Shown: one piece after another, positions 48,166-56,933 of the stretch | How the letters are laid out: the number at the start of each line of letters is the position of its first letter | Numbering within the stretch: the first letter of the stretch is position 1 | Source: Lachnospiraceae bacterium | Lineage (GTDB): Bacteria; Bacillota; Clostridia; Lachnospirales; Lachnospiraceae | Length of the DNA: 64,000 nucleotides | Reading direction: 5' to 3' | Assembly: GCA_017624835.1 (NCBI GenBank) | Contig: JAGAMG010000026.1 | Coordinates: 1 to 64,000 of the forward strand | Position numbers and translations under genes: made by a program | The notes under the pieces: generated by a model | Seen by the model: the letters and a program-made list of their open reading frames with translations, nothing else | Database searches by the model: none | Told to the model about the DNA's origin: nothing

Positions 48166-48197
48166 CATAGAACCCCTTTCTGAAATAATCTGGTAAA

Positions 48198-48226
48198 AGT
48201 ATAGCAGACAAGGTGAGTGGAGTCAA
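48198..48226 (-). promoter_or_regulatory. Promoter of the MFS leader
   Basis: Minus strand: -35 TTGACT (48221-48226), a 17-base spacer, -10 TATACT (48198-48203). Start near 48191, so the leader is about 285 bases. Confidence 0.85.
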
Positions 48227-48261
48227 GAGGGAGTTTTATGGTACTCAAAAAATGTTATCTT

Positions 48262-48300
48262 CTTATCAGAACAACTGAAACAGCATTCTGATAAGGAGGT
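48262..48300 (+). promoter_or_regulatory. Hairpin overlapping the ribosome binding site of a small gene
   Basis: CTTATCAGAA (48262-48271) and TTCTGATAAG (48286-48295) are a perfect 10-base inverted repeat with a 14-base loop. The strong AAGGAGGT site (48293-48300) begins inside the 3' arm. Folding would partly block translation, or the dyad may be a DNA operator. Confidence 0.6.
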
Positions 48301-48306
48301 ATTTTT

Positions 48307-48408
48307 ATGAAGGGATACACAACAGCAAGCGGTTACATGGGATATGTAGAAGGGGATTATATTTTATTTGCCAGCGAGGAAGATTACAGAGAATATATGG
48401 AGGCGTAG
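48307..48408 (+). CDS. Small protein of 33 residues
   Basis: Too short for most ORF callers. It starts MKGYTTASGYMGYVEGDYIL and ends FASEEDYREYMEA. A consensus AAGGAGGT lies six bases before the ATG and a 10-bp hairpin precedes it. Rich in Tyr, Gly and acidic residues, with no membrane segment. Short proteins of similar pattern (MKGY...GYMGYV...LFASE) are, to my memory, common in Lachnospiraceae; the function is unknown. Confidence 0.7.
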   Translation: MKGYTTASGYMGYVEGDYILFASEEDYREYMEA

Positions 48409-48557
48409 AAAACGTTACCGTTAATTTTTTAACTAATGTCTGACATCTTTACCTCTCACTGTTTAATATGCTATAGTATACATAGGAAAATATGTGGGAA
48501 TTCTGTCAATAATCAGAAAATTCCCTGAAAGAATATAGCAAGAGAGGGCATATGGAT
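48409..48557 (+). promoter_or_regulatory. Intergenic region before the sugar kinase
   Basis: AAAACGTTACCG at 48408-48420 resembles a LacI/CcpA-type (cre) half-palindrome. An extended -10 TGCTATAGT lies near 48468-48476. GTTAA/TTAAC near 48420-48433 forms a small hairpin that could end the small gene's transcript. These are suggestive only. Confidence 0.35.
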
Positions 48558-49580
48558 ATGAAAAAAGAATTCGATTTACTTTCCTTAGGGGAGATTATGT
48601 TAAGACTGTCCCCACCGGACAATGAGAGAATTACTAGAGGTGACAGCTTTAGTAAGCAGGCAGGTGGTGCGGAATTAAATGCCATTACCGGTGCTGCTAT
48701 GCTGGGACTTCGCTGCGGTATTATTTCCAAGCTCCCGGCAAATGATTTGGGAGTTTATATTAAGAATAGAGTACGTCTCTGCGGTGTCAGTGATGACTAT
48801 CTGGTGTATGATGACGATAAGGATGCACGTTTGGGAGTGTACTATTACGAGAATGGTGCATATCCTCGTAAGCCCCGTATCGTCTATGACCGTAAAAACA
48901 CCTCCATTAATAAATTAACAGTAAATGATTATGATGAATCTCTTTACAGTGCCACCAGATGCTTCCATACCAGTGGAATTACTTTGGCGCTCAGCCCTGA
49001 GCTTCGAGCAACAGCTATTGAGATGATTAAGCGTTTTAAAGAGCAGGGAGCAATTATTTCCTTCGATGTTAACTTCCGTGGTAATCTTTGGACGGGAGCG
49101 GAGGCAAAGGAATGTATTGAATCCATTTTGCCCTATGTGGACATTTTCTTCTGCTCAGAGGATACTGCTCGTCTCACCTTCTTGAAAGAGGGGGATGCCA
49201 AGAGCATTATGAAGAGCTTTACGGAGGAATATCCTATTTCCATTGTGGCATCTACCCAGCGTGTAGTACATAGTCCCAAGCGCCATAGCTTTGGTTCTAT
49301 TATTTACTGTGCAAAGGATGACACTTATTATGAGGAGGCTCCGTACAGTGATATTGAAGTAGTAGACCGTATCGGAAGCGGTGATGCCTATATTTCAGGT
49401 GTATTATATGGCTTGCTGGCTCATGAGGGAGAGTACCAGAAGGCATTGGAGTATGGTAATGCAATCAGTGCATTAAAGAATACCATTCCGGGAGATTTAT
49501 TATGTACGGATTTAAAGGAAATTGAAGGGATTATCAGGGAGCATAAGTCAACAGGACGTATTGCGGAGATGGATAGATAA
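48558..49580 (+). CDS. PfkB-family sugar kinase (2-keto-3-deoxygluconate kinase-like)
   Basis: 340-residue ribokinase-family enzyme. SLGEIMLRLSPPDNERI and SFSKQAGGAELNAITGAAML match the KDG-kinase group, SFDVNFRGNLWTG the phosphate region, and VVDRIGSGDAYISGVLYG the catalytic GxGD loop with aspartate. It phosphorylates a sugar acid or hexose; the exact substrate is not proven. GAGAGGG precedes ATG 48552/48558; spacing favours 48558. No aldolase is adjacent. Confidence 0.85.
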   Translation: MKKEFDLLSLGEIMLRLSPPDNERITRGDSFSKQAGGAELNAITGAAMLGLRCGIISKLPANDLGVYIKNRVRLCGVSDDYLVYDDDKDARLGVYYYENGAYPRKPRIVYDRKNTSINKLTVNDYDESLYSATRCFHTSGITLALSPELRATAIEMIKRFKEQGAIISFDVNFRGNLWTGAEAKECIESILPYVDIFFCSEDTARLTFLKEGDAKSIMKSFTEEYPISIVASTQRVVHSPKRHSFGSIIYCAKDDTYYEEAPYSDIEVVDRIGSGDAYISGVLYGLLAHEGEYQKALEYGNAISALKNTIPGDLLCTDLKEIEGIIREHKSTGRIAEMDR

Positions 49581-49634
49581 TTAATTGTATTTATGTAAGG
49601 GCATATTTCCTGTTTATTATAAGGAGTGCAGCGT

Positions 49635-52600
49635 ATGGATACAGACAAAACTAAAGAATATATAAAAACAGATGAAAAATATGTTTACCAATCATATACA
49701 GAGTATAGTCCCTTAACAGGATTATACTTTACAAAGGCTTTTTACAAAAAAGTTGAAGAATTTTTAAAGCATGCAGAGCAGACAATGTATTGCGTGGTTG
49801 CTATTGATATTGAACATTTCCGTTTGTTCAATAAGATTCACGGCAGAGAACAGGGCGACAAATTATTAGTTGAGATTGCTGATACAATCGATGAATTTCG
49901 CAGAAAAAACGGTGGAATTGTAGGATATGTGGGAGGAGACAATTTTGGCGTTTTAATGCCCTATGGAGAAGAGGTAATAGCGGAGCTTTGCGATGCGGTT
50001 ACAGCGGTGATTCGCAGATGGAGCAGTACTATGGGATTTTTGCCGGCATTTGGTATTTATCCCATTGATGATGTTACAGTACCGGCTGCTACTATGTATG
50101 ATAGAGCAACACTGGCAGTTTCCCATGTAATTGGAAATTATCTCCAAAGAAGCTGTGTATATACCTCGGATATGGAAGAAAAGGTTGAGGAAGAAATAAA
50201 GCTTCTGTCAGAGATTCAGGCGGGACTTCAAAAAGAGGAATTTACTTTCTTTATTCAGCCTCAGTGCGATATTGCCACAGGCAAAATTGTAGGTGGTGAA
50301 TCCTTGGTGCGTTGGAAGCACAGCACAAAGGGAATGATTTCGCCGGGAGTATTTATTCCCGTTTTGGAGCGAAATGGTTTTATTGCGGATTTGGATCGTT
50401 ATGTTTGGAGAAAGGTATGCCAGTGGCTAAGAAGCTTGCTTGACAGAGGATACAAGCCGGTACCTATTTCCATTAATGTTTCCAGAATTGATATTTTTTC
50501 CATGAATGTACCGGCTTTCTTAAATGAGTTGGTGGAAACTTATAACATTCCCGCTAAGCTTCTGAAAGTAGAGGTTACGGAAAGTGCTTATGCGGAAAGC
50601 AATGACAAAATTATCAATGCTGTAAAGGAATTGAGAGAATCTGAATTTCTGGTAATGATGGATGATTTTGGAAGCGGATATTCTTCCCTGAATATGTTAA
50701 AGGAAGTGTCCGTGGATGTTCTAAAAATGGATATGCGCTTTTTGGATATTACGGAGTCCGAGGAAGAAAAAGGCATCGGTATTTTGGAGTCTGTGGTAAA
50801 TATGGCAAAGCAGATGCGTATGCCCATTATTGCGGAGGGCGTGGAGACCCAGAAGCAGGAAGATATGCTGTTAAAAATGGGTTGTCGCTACAGTCAGGGA
50901 TATTATTATTATCGTCCCATGCCAATGGAAGATTTTGAAAAGCTAATTTCCGATGAGAGGAATTTGGATTTAGATGGTTTGTGGTGCAGACAGAATGAAT
51001 CCATTCGGTTGAGAGAGTTTTTGGATACCAATTTGTTTACGGATGCAATGGTTAACAATATTCTTGGTGCCGCAGCCTTTTATGATATGTATGAGAATCA
51101 GATTGAGATTACCAGAGTGAATGAGCAGTATTATCGTCTGGCAGGTGTTTCTTCAGAAACGGATGCAGTAGCCAGCAAGAAATTCTGGAATCATGTCAGG
51201 GATGATGACAGACAGCTCTTGGTATCCATGTTTGCGCAGGCGTACAGCAGACCTACGAATGGTGCGGATGGCTATCTTCATTTTGTGAGAGAAGATGGAA
51301 AGGTATTGTGGGTTTATATGCGAGTCTTTTTCCTGAGGGAAAGAGATGGGCATCAGATTTTTTACGGCTCCTTGTTAGATATGACATCACAGCTGGAAAG
51401 TAAAAGTGATGCGGGGCTTTTTGATACAGAGGTAGAAGATTTAACGGATAAACAGATGGAGCGGCTGGAAAAATATTATGGAAAGCTGCCCTGTGAATAT
51501 GGAGTTGCCAAGGTAATATTGGGGAATGATGGAAAGGTAGCAGATTATGATATCATATATGCTAATACGGAATTGGGACATGTGTGCGGTGGAGACATTG
51601 CCCGGTTACGATATTTGATGAAGAAGCTGTTTGTAAATAAGCGGGAAGAGTTATTGGATAAAGCTTTTCGTGCTGCTTACATGGGAGAGGTAACGGAACT
51701 GGAAACTTACAGCTCTATTTCCTATAGCTATTTGCAATTTACCTTTTATCAATATCAACATGGTTATGTAAGCTTTATAGTGCGGAATGTGACCAATGCC
51801 CATATTTATGAAAAGACCATGGAGAACATTCTCTTATCCTATAGAGAGGTTTATTTCCTGCATTTGGAAGAAAACTATATTCGTATGATTTATCCTGATG
51901 ACAATCATTTGATTGAAAGAGGAAATTATGAAGAGACAATTAATCGTCATTTTGGAACAGGAAGAATTTTACGATATGATGAGGAAGGAATCCGCAATTT
52001 CCTTTCGTTAGAAAATTTACATCGTGAACTTGCAAAGCAGGATACGGTAGAGTATAAATATCGCAGAAGTGTGCAGGGACTTGGGGAAGAATGGTGTCTG
52101 ACTTCTGTAAATGTTTGTGAGCGTAAGGATGGAAAGCCGATAACGGCAATTCTGACGATTCGAAGTATTGATGCACTAATGCGTGAAAAGGAAGAACAGA
52201 AGCATCAAAATATGGCACAGGTGCTGGCAAATATGTCGGATGGATTCTTTGTGTATGAGGCTACTCATAATGAGAAGATTCTTTATGCTAATCCTTCGGT
52301 GCTTAAGCTCTATGGCTGTGAGACGATGGATGAATTCAGGGAGTTGGTCGGAAATTCCTTTACCGGTATGGTGCATCCGGAGGATTTAAGCAGAATTCAA
52401 TGGGAAATCAAGGAGCAGGTAAAGCATTCCGATACGAATATGGATTTTATTTATTATCGTATTGTGGCTAAGGATGGTACCGTTCGCTGGGTTGATGACT
52501 GCGGACATCTGGAGGATTCCGATTCCGGTGAGGACAGCAGACTCTTCTATGTATTTATTACCGATGTTACGGAGAAGCTTTCCGGTGCCGAGAAGGAAAA

Positions 52601-52685
52601 GTTAATTCGTTTGAATCAACATTATAATAATACATTATTTGTTGAAAATGATATATTTGGAGATAATAGTGCTGTAACACTATAA
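49635..52685 (+). CDS. GGDEF-EAL-PAS protein, probable cyclic-di-GMP phosphodiesterase
   Basis: 1016 residues, soluble. Residues about 20-180: a degenerate GGDEF domain (YVGGDNFGVLMP, GGDNF in place of GGDEF), so cyclase activity is unlikely. Residues about 190-440: an EAL domain with GGESLVRWKH, INVSRIDIF, KVEVTESAYA, MMDDFGSGYSSL, LKMDMRF, IAEGVETQ and QGYYYYRPM; every catalytic and metal residue appears present. The rest contains two or three PAS-type segments and ends ADVTEKLSG-like (FITDVTEKLSGAEKEK). The GGDNF half may bind GTP to tune the EAL. ATG 49635 follows AAGGAG. Confidence 0.9.
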   Translation: MDTDKTKEYIKTDEKYVYQSYTEYSPLTGLYFTKAFYKKVEEFLKHAEQTMYCVVAIDIEHFRLFNKIHGREQGDKLLVEIADTIDEFRRKNGGIVGYVGGDNFGVLMPYGEEVIAELCDAVTAVIRRWSSTMGFLPAFGIYPIDDVTVPAATMYDRATLAVSHVIGNYLQRSCVYTSDMEEKVEEEIKLLSEIQAGLQKEEFTFFIQPQCDIATGKIVGGESLVRWKHSTKGMISPGVFIPVLERNGFIADLDRYVWRKVCQWLRSLLDRGYKPVPISINVSRIDIFSMNVPAFLNELVETYNIPAKLLKVEVTESAYAESNDKIINAVKELRESEFLVMMDDFGSGYSSLNMLKEVSVDVLKMDMRFLDITESEEEKGIGILESVVNMAKQMRMPIIAEGVETQKQEDMLLKMGCRYSQGYYYYRPMPMEDFEKLISDERNLDLDGLWCRQNESIRLREFLDTNLFTDAMVNNILGAAAFYDMYENQIEITRVNEQYYRLAGVSSETDAVASKKFWNHVRDDDRQLLVSMFAQAYSRPTNGADGYLHFVREDGKVLWVYMRVFFLRERDGHQIFYGSLLDMTSQLESKSDAGLFDTEVEDLTDKQMERLEKYYGKLPCEYGVAKVILGNDGKVADYDIIYANTELGHVCGGDIARLRYLMKKLFVNKREELLDKAFRAAYMGEVTELETYSSISYSYLQFTFYQYQHGYVSFIVRNVTNAHIYEKTMENILLSYREVYFLHLEENYIRMIYPDDNHLIERGNYEETINRHFGTGRILRYDEEGIRNFLSLENLHRELAKQDTVEYKYRRSVQGLGEEWCLTSVNVCERKDGKPITAILTIRSIDALMREKEEQKHQNMAQVLANMSDGFFVYEATHNEKILYANPSVLKLYGCETMDEFRELVGNSFTGMVHPEDLSRIQWEIKEQVKHSDTNMDFIYYRIVAKDGTVRWVDDCGHLEDSDSGEDSRLFYVFITDVTEKLSGAEKEKLIRLNQHYNNTLFVENDIFGDNSAVTL

Positions 52686-52711
52686 CCAGCAAAGCGAAAG
52701 GATGATAAAAG

Positions 52712-53020
52712 ATGGCAGCATTACATGTTACCTTAGAAAATTTTGAAAGTGAAGTTTTAAGCTCTGATAAGCCTGTATTGGTAGATTTTTGGGCAGAGTG
52801 GTGTGGTCCCTGCAAGATGCTTCTTCCTACCATTGAAGCGTTGGCAGAGGAAGTAACCCATGCGAAAATCTGTAAGGTAAATGTGGATGAGCAGCCGGAA
52901 TTGGCAGCTCGCTTCAAAGTAATGAATATCCCCACCCTTATTGTATTTAAGGATGGACAGGCTGTAAACCGTAGTATGGGAGTGCAATCAAAAGAAGCAA
53001 TTTTAGAGATGTTAAAATAA
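52712..53020 (+). CDS. trxA: Thioredoxin
   Basis: 102-residue disulfide reductant. The active site WAEWCGPCKMLLPTIEAL and the cis-proline NIPTLIVFKDGQ are intact. It begins MAALHVTLENFESEVLSSDK. GAAAGGATG upstream. Reduced by thioredoxin reductase elsewhere. Terminator follows. Confidence 0.97.
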   Translation: MAALHVTLENFESEVLSSDKPVLVDFWAEWCGPCKMLLPTIEALAEEVTHAKICKVNVDEQPELAARFKVMNIPTLIVFKDGQAVNRSMGVQSKEAILEMLK

Positions 53021-53038
53021 AAGATTGTGTGATAATTA

Positions 53039-53071
53039 TAAAAGGGCTGTGGATAAGACACAGTCCTTTTA
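53039..53071 (+). terminator. Terminator after trxA
   Basis: AAAAGGGCTGTG and CACAGTCCTTTT pair with one mismatch around a seven-base loop, with T at the 3' end. Confidence 0.8.
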
Positions 53072-53134
53072 TGGTGATGTGTATAACTGTGCACAATTGT
53101 GCTTGAAACGCACAAACAGATGGTAAGGAAAATT

Positions 53135-54754
53135 ATGAAGAGGATAAGCGGAAAATCAGTTTTTGAAGGAATTGCCCTTGGTCCGGTGCTTGTGCTGGGA
53201 GACCGGGAATTGCAGGTAAATAGAAAAAGTATACAGGACGTGGATGCAGAAGTACAGCGTTTACAGGAAGCTATCGGGGAAGCTCAAGCCCAGTTGCAGC
53301 AATTGTATGAGCAATCGGCAAAAGAGTTAGGGGAAGGCAATGCTGCTATATTTCATGTGCATCAATTACTTTTGGAAGATGAGGAATACCAAAAGCGAAT
53401 TCAGGATAGGATTCAAATGCAGCAGGTAAATAGTGAATATGCAGTGTCCGTTGTAGGAGAACAATTTGTTGATATATTTGCTTCTATGACGGATGAGTAC
53501 ATGAGAGCAAGAGCAGCTGATATCAAGGACATTACCATCAGATTGATTAAATGTCTGGGAGGAGAAATCGGAAAGGTAGCGGAGCTTACAGAGCCGGTTA
53601 TTATTGTGGCAGAGGAATTAACGCCTAGTGAAACGGTTGTCTTGGATAAGAGTAAAATTTTGGCATTTGTGACTTCCAGAGGGTCAACCAATTCTCATAC
53701 TGCCATATTGGCAAGAACAATGAATATTCCTGCTTTAGTGGCCATGGATATGAAGCCGGAGGAATTGCAGAGTGGACAGTATGGATTGGTAAATGGATTT
53801 ATAGGAGAATTTATAGTGGAGCCCAGCGAATCACAGCTGGAAGAAGCCCGGGCGCAAATGCAAAGAATTGCAGAGCAGAGAGCACTTTTACAAGAATTAA
53901 GGGGGAAAGAGGCAATAACTTTAAGTGGAAAAAAAATAGTGCTTAATGCTAATATCGGTAGTCTTGATGATTTGGAGAGCGCCCTTGTAAACGATGCGGA
54001 AGGTATTGGATTGTTTAGAAGTGAATTTCTGTACATAGGAAGAGATGCATTGCCCGGAGAAGAGGAGCAATTTGAAATATATAAGCAGGCTGTCCAAATG
54101 CTGGGAGATAAACCATTGGTGGTTCGTACCTTGGATATCGGAGCTGATAAACAGGCGGAGTATTTACCCATAGAGCAGGAAGAGAATCCTGCAATGGGTT
54201 ATCGGGGAATTAGAGTTTGTTTGGAAAATCCGGAAATTTTGCAGACCCAGTTGAGGGCTTTATATCGGGCGGCGGTTTATGGAAATCTTTCCATTATGTA
54301 TCCCATGATTATTTCTGTGGAGGAAGTGCAGACCATTAAGCAGATAGCAGCGGCGGTAAAAACAGAACTTTCCGAAGAAGGAATCCCTTACAGAGATGTG
54401 CAGGAGGGAATCATGATTGAAACACCGGCAGCAGCATTGATTAGTGATGAATTAGCAAAGTTGGTGGATTTTTTCAGTATCGGAACCAATGATTTGACAC
54501 AATATACTTTGGCAATCGACAGGCAGAATGCCAAATTGGACAGTTTTTACAATCCTCACCACAGGGCTGTATTGCGTTTGATTCAAATGGTAGCGGATAA
54601 TGCACATAAAGCAGGTAAAAGGGTTGCTATCTGTGGAGAACTGGCAGCGGATACGGAATTAACAAAGACCTTTGTAGATATGGGGATTGATGAATTATCA
54701 GCAGCTCCCGGGGCGATTTTGCAACTTCGAGACATCATAAGGAGTCTTCCGTAG
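53135..54754 (+). CDS. ptsI: PTS enzyme I (phosphoenolpyruvate-protein phosphotransferase)
   Basis: Takes phosphate from PEP and passes it to HPr for sugar import. 539 residues. The phosphorylated histidine lies in SRGSTNSHTAILARTMNIPA, PEP-binding signatures are GIGLFRSEFLY, PAMGYRGIRVCLENPE and SIGTNDLTQYTLAIDRQN, with AAPGAILQLRDIIR at the end. ATG 53135 follows AAGGA; the longer start at 53099 has none. ptsH is not adjacent. nagB-nagA follow after a terminator. Confidence 0.95.
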   Translation: MKRISGKSVFEGIALGPVLVLGDRELQVNRKSIQDVDAEVQRLQEAIGEAQAQLQQLYEQSAKELGEGNAAIFHVHQLLLEDEEYQKRIQDRIQMQQVNSEYAVSVVGEQFVDIFASMTDEYMRARAADIKDITIRLIKCLGGEIGKVAELTEPVIIVAEELTPSETVVLDKSKILAFVTSRGSTNSHTAILARTMNIPALVAMDMKPEELQSGQYGLVNGFIGEFIVEPSESQLEEARAQMQRIAEQRALLQELRGKEAITLSGKKIVLNANIGSLDDLESALVNDAEGIGLFRSEFLYIGRDALPGEEEQFEIYKQAVQMLGDKPLVVRTLDIGADKQAEYLPIEQEENPAMGYRGIRVCLENPEILQTQLRALYRAAVYGNLSIMYPMIISVEEVQTIKQIAAAVKTELSEEGIPYRDVQEGIMIETPAAALISDELAKLVDFFSIGTNDLTQYTLAIDRQNAKLDSFYNPHHRAVLRLIQMVADNAHKAGKRVAICGELAADTELTKTFVDMGIDELSAAPGAILQLRDIIRSLP

Positions 54755-54758
54755 AAAT

Positions 54759-54825
54759 AAAAGTTCAGCCGCGCCATTCACAAAGCCGCACCCTAGCCTT
54801 TTTTATAGTCCATGGCTGAACTTTT
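54759..54825 (+). terminator. Terminator after ptsI
   Basis: AAAAGTTCAGCC (54759-54770) pairs with GGCTGAACTTTT (54814-54825) across a 43-base internal region that includes a T-run. Long-looped but clearly symmetric. Confidence 0.7.
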
Positions 54826-54917
54826 GCAAAAAATTATTTGTAAAACCGTATTGATTGTGGTAGTATTAGTCTGTAGTTTTGAAGAGACTGCTACAAAAGA
54901 AAGGACTTGGAAAAGTT

Positions 54918-55658
54918 ATGATTAAATTTGTGTGTGCAAAAGATTACGATGAAATGAGCAGAAAGGCTGCTAATGTAATTAGTGCCCAGATGGTAATGAA
55001 GGCAAATTCCGTATTAGGTCTGGCAACAGGTTCCACTCCTATCGGTACCTATGCATGTCTGGTAGAAAGATATGAGAAGGGCGATTTGGATTTCTCTAAG
55101 ATTACCAGCGTAAATTTGGATGAGTATAAGGGACTGACCCATGATAATGACCAGAGCTATTATTACTTTATGAATGATAACCTTTTTAGTAAGGTAAATA
55201 TTGATTTAAATAATACCTATGTACCTGACGGAACCATTGAGGATTCCGCAGAAGCATGTGCAAAATATGATGAAATTGTACGCGCTACCGGTGGTGTGGA
55301 TTTGCAGCTGTTGGGTCTTGGACACAACGGACATATCGGATTTAATGAGCCTGCAGAAGTATTCCCTAAGGGAACTCATTGCGTGACTCTTGCACAGTCC
55401 ACCATTGATGCAAATGCAAGATTCTTTGCTTCCAAGGAAGAGGTTCCTACCCAGGCATACACCATGGGTATTCAGACCATTATGAACGCAAAGAAGATTC
55501 TTATGGTAGTAAGTGGTGCTGATAAGGCGGATATTGTTGCAAAGGCATTCTTTGGGGATGTAACTCCTAATGTTCCTGCATCTATTTTGCAGTTACATCA
55601 GGATGTAACCATTGTAGGTGATGAGGCAGCATTTTCTAAGATTAAGGATATGATTTAA
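54918..55658 (+). CDS. nagB: Glucosamine-6-phosphate deaminase
   Basis: Converts glucosamine 6-phosphate to fructose 6-phosphate and ammonia. 246 residues. LGLATGSTPIGTYACLV, NLDEYKGLTHDNDQSYYYFM, GLGHNGHIGFNEPAE with catalytic Asp/His, and TMGIQTIMNAKKILMV. A longer in-frame start at 54879 lacks a good ribosome binding site; GGAAAAG favours 54918. Twelve bases before nagA. Confidence 0.95.
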   Translation: MIKFVCAKDYDEMSRKAANVISAQMVMKANSVLGLATGSTPIGTYACLVERYEKGDLDFSKITSVNLDEYKGLTHDNDQSYYYFMNDNLFSKVNIDLNNTYVPDGTIEDSAEACAKYDEIVRATGGVDLQLLGLGHNGHIGFNEPAEVFPKGTHCVTLAQSTIDANARFFASKEEVPTQAYTMGIQTIMNAKKILMVVSGADKADIVAKAFFGDVTPNVPASILQLHQDVTIVGDEAAFSKIKDMI

Positions 55659-55670
55659 GCAGGGTAAAAT

Positions 55671-56852
55671 ATGGTTATCAAAAATGGCAAAATTTTTGGC
55701 ACGGATGGTGTCTTTCGAAAGGGAAGCATTTTCGTGAGCGAGAATAAAATTGCAGAAATTATTTATGATGACAGTGGGGAATCTGTTTGCGCAGATTCCC
55801 CTTTTTGGTATGCGTTCCATGAAAAAACAAGTATGGAAAATACGGTGGATGCATCGGATTGTTACATAATACCGGGAATGATAGATATTCACCTGCATGG
55901 TTGTAATGGGTATGATTTGTGTGATGGAACCCAAAGAGCTATTTGGGAGATTGCAGATTATCAGATAAAGCATGGTGTTACCGGAATGGTGCCTGCTACC
56001 ATGACTCTGTCCCGGGAAAGGCTTCGGGAGATTTTTCAGACGGTAGGAACATATGAAGATAAGGAAGGCAGCAGGTTTTTGGGAGCAACGATGGAGGGTC
56101 CCTTCCTGTCTGCTGCCCGAAAAGGGGCTCAGAAGGGGGAGTATATTCAGAAACCGGATGTGGCTTTTTTACGGGAAATGCAGGAGCTTTCCGGGGGACA
56201 TATCCGTCAGGTGGTGGTGGCACCGGAGGAGGATAAGGAGTATGCATTTATAAAGGAAATTGCCGCTGAAATCGTAGTTTCACTGGGGCACACCCGGGCG
56301 GATTACAAAACAGCCGAAAAAGCCTTTGAATGGGGAGCTAATCATGTAACTCATTTGTTTAATGCCATGCCGGAATGGTTGCATCGTAGCCCCGGCTTGA
56401 TTGGTGCAGCATATGACAGAAAAGATGTCTTTGTGGAACTGATTTGTGATGGTGTGCATGTACATCCTACAATGGTGCGGGCAGCCTTTGCCCTTTTTGG
56501 GGCAGAGAGAATTTGTATGATAAGTGACAGTATCAGAGCAACGGGGATGCCGGAGGGCATATATACTTTGGGCGGTCAGGAGGTTTGTGTGAAGGGTAGA
56601 ATTTGTACTCTGGCGGATAAAACCCTTGCCGGTTCCGCTTCCAATCTCCATGATTGTTTGAAAAGAGCGGTATTGGAAATGGGAATCTCCTTGGAGGATG
56701 CAGTACTTTCCTGTACCCGGACTCCTGTCCGTTCCCTGGGTTTGGATAAGGAATGGGGAAGTATTACAGTTGGCAGGACAGCGGATTTGGTACTATTGGA
56801 CGAAAAATTAGATATTCAGTATGTAATAAAAGATGGTAAAATAGTAATATAA
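55671..56852 (+). CDS. nagA: N-acetylglucosamine-6-phosphate deacetylase
   Basis: Removes acetate from GlcNAc-6-phosphate, feeding NagB. 393 residues. Metal site DIHLHGCNGYDLCDGT, TMEGPFLSAARKGAQK, LGHTRADY, HLFNAMPEWLHRSPGL, and catalytic aspartate in ISDSIRATGMPEG. Operonic with nagB; together they recycle or catabolise amino sugars from host mucin or cell wall. Confidence 0.95.
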   Translation: MVIKNGKIFGTDGVFRKGSIFVSENKIAEIIYDDSGESVCADSPFWYAFHEKTSMENTVDASDCYIIPGMIDIHLHGCNGYDLCDGTQRAIWEIADYQIKHGVTGMVPATMTLSRERLREIFQTVGTYEDKEGSRFLGATMEGPFLSAARKGAQKGEYIQKPDVAFLREMQELSGGHIRQVVVAPEEDKEYAFIKEIAAEIVVSLGHTRADYKTAEKAFEWGANHVTHLFNAMPEWLHRSPGLIGAAYDRKDVFVELICDGVHVHPTMVRAAFALFGAERICMISDSIRATGMPEGIYTLGGQEVCVKGRICTLADKTLAGSASNLHDCLKRAVLEMGISLEDAVLSCTRTPVRSLGLDKEWGSITVGRTADLVLLDEKLDIQYVIKDGKIVI

Positions 56853-56858
56853 AGATTT

Positions 56859-56872
56859 TAACCATATGGTTA
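56859..56872. promoter_or_regulatory. 14-base perfect palindrome between nagA and the aldolase gene
   Basis: TAACCATATGGTTA is fully self-complementary. It starts six bases after the nagA stop and lies about 60 bases before the next ATG, suiting a repressor operator for the aldolase-hydrolase pair. Regulator unknown. Confidence 0.5.
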
Positions 56873-56933
56873 GGACAAGGTGGAAGTGTTATTATAGAAG
56901 TAAGAAATAGGAATCAGAAAAGAGGATGGGAAC

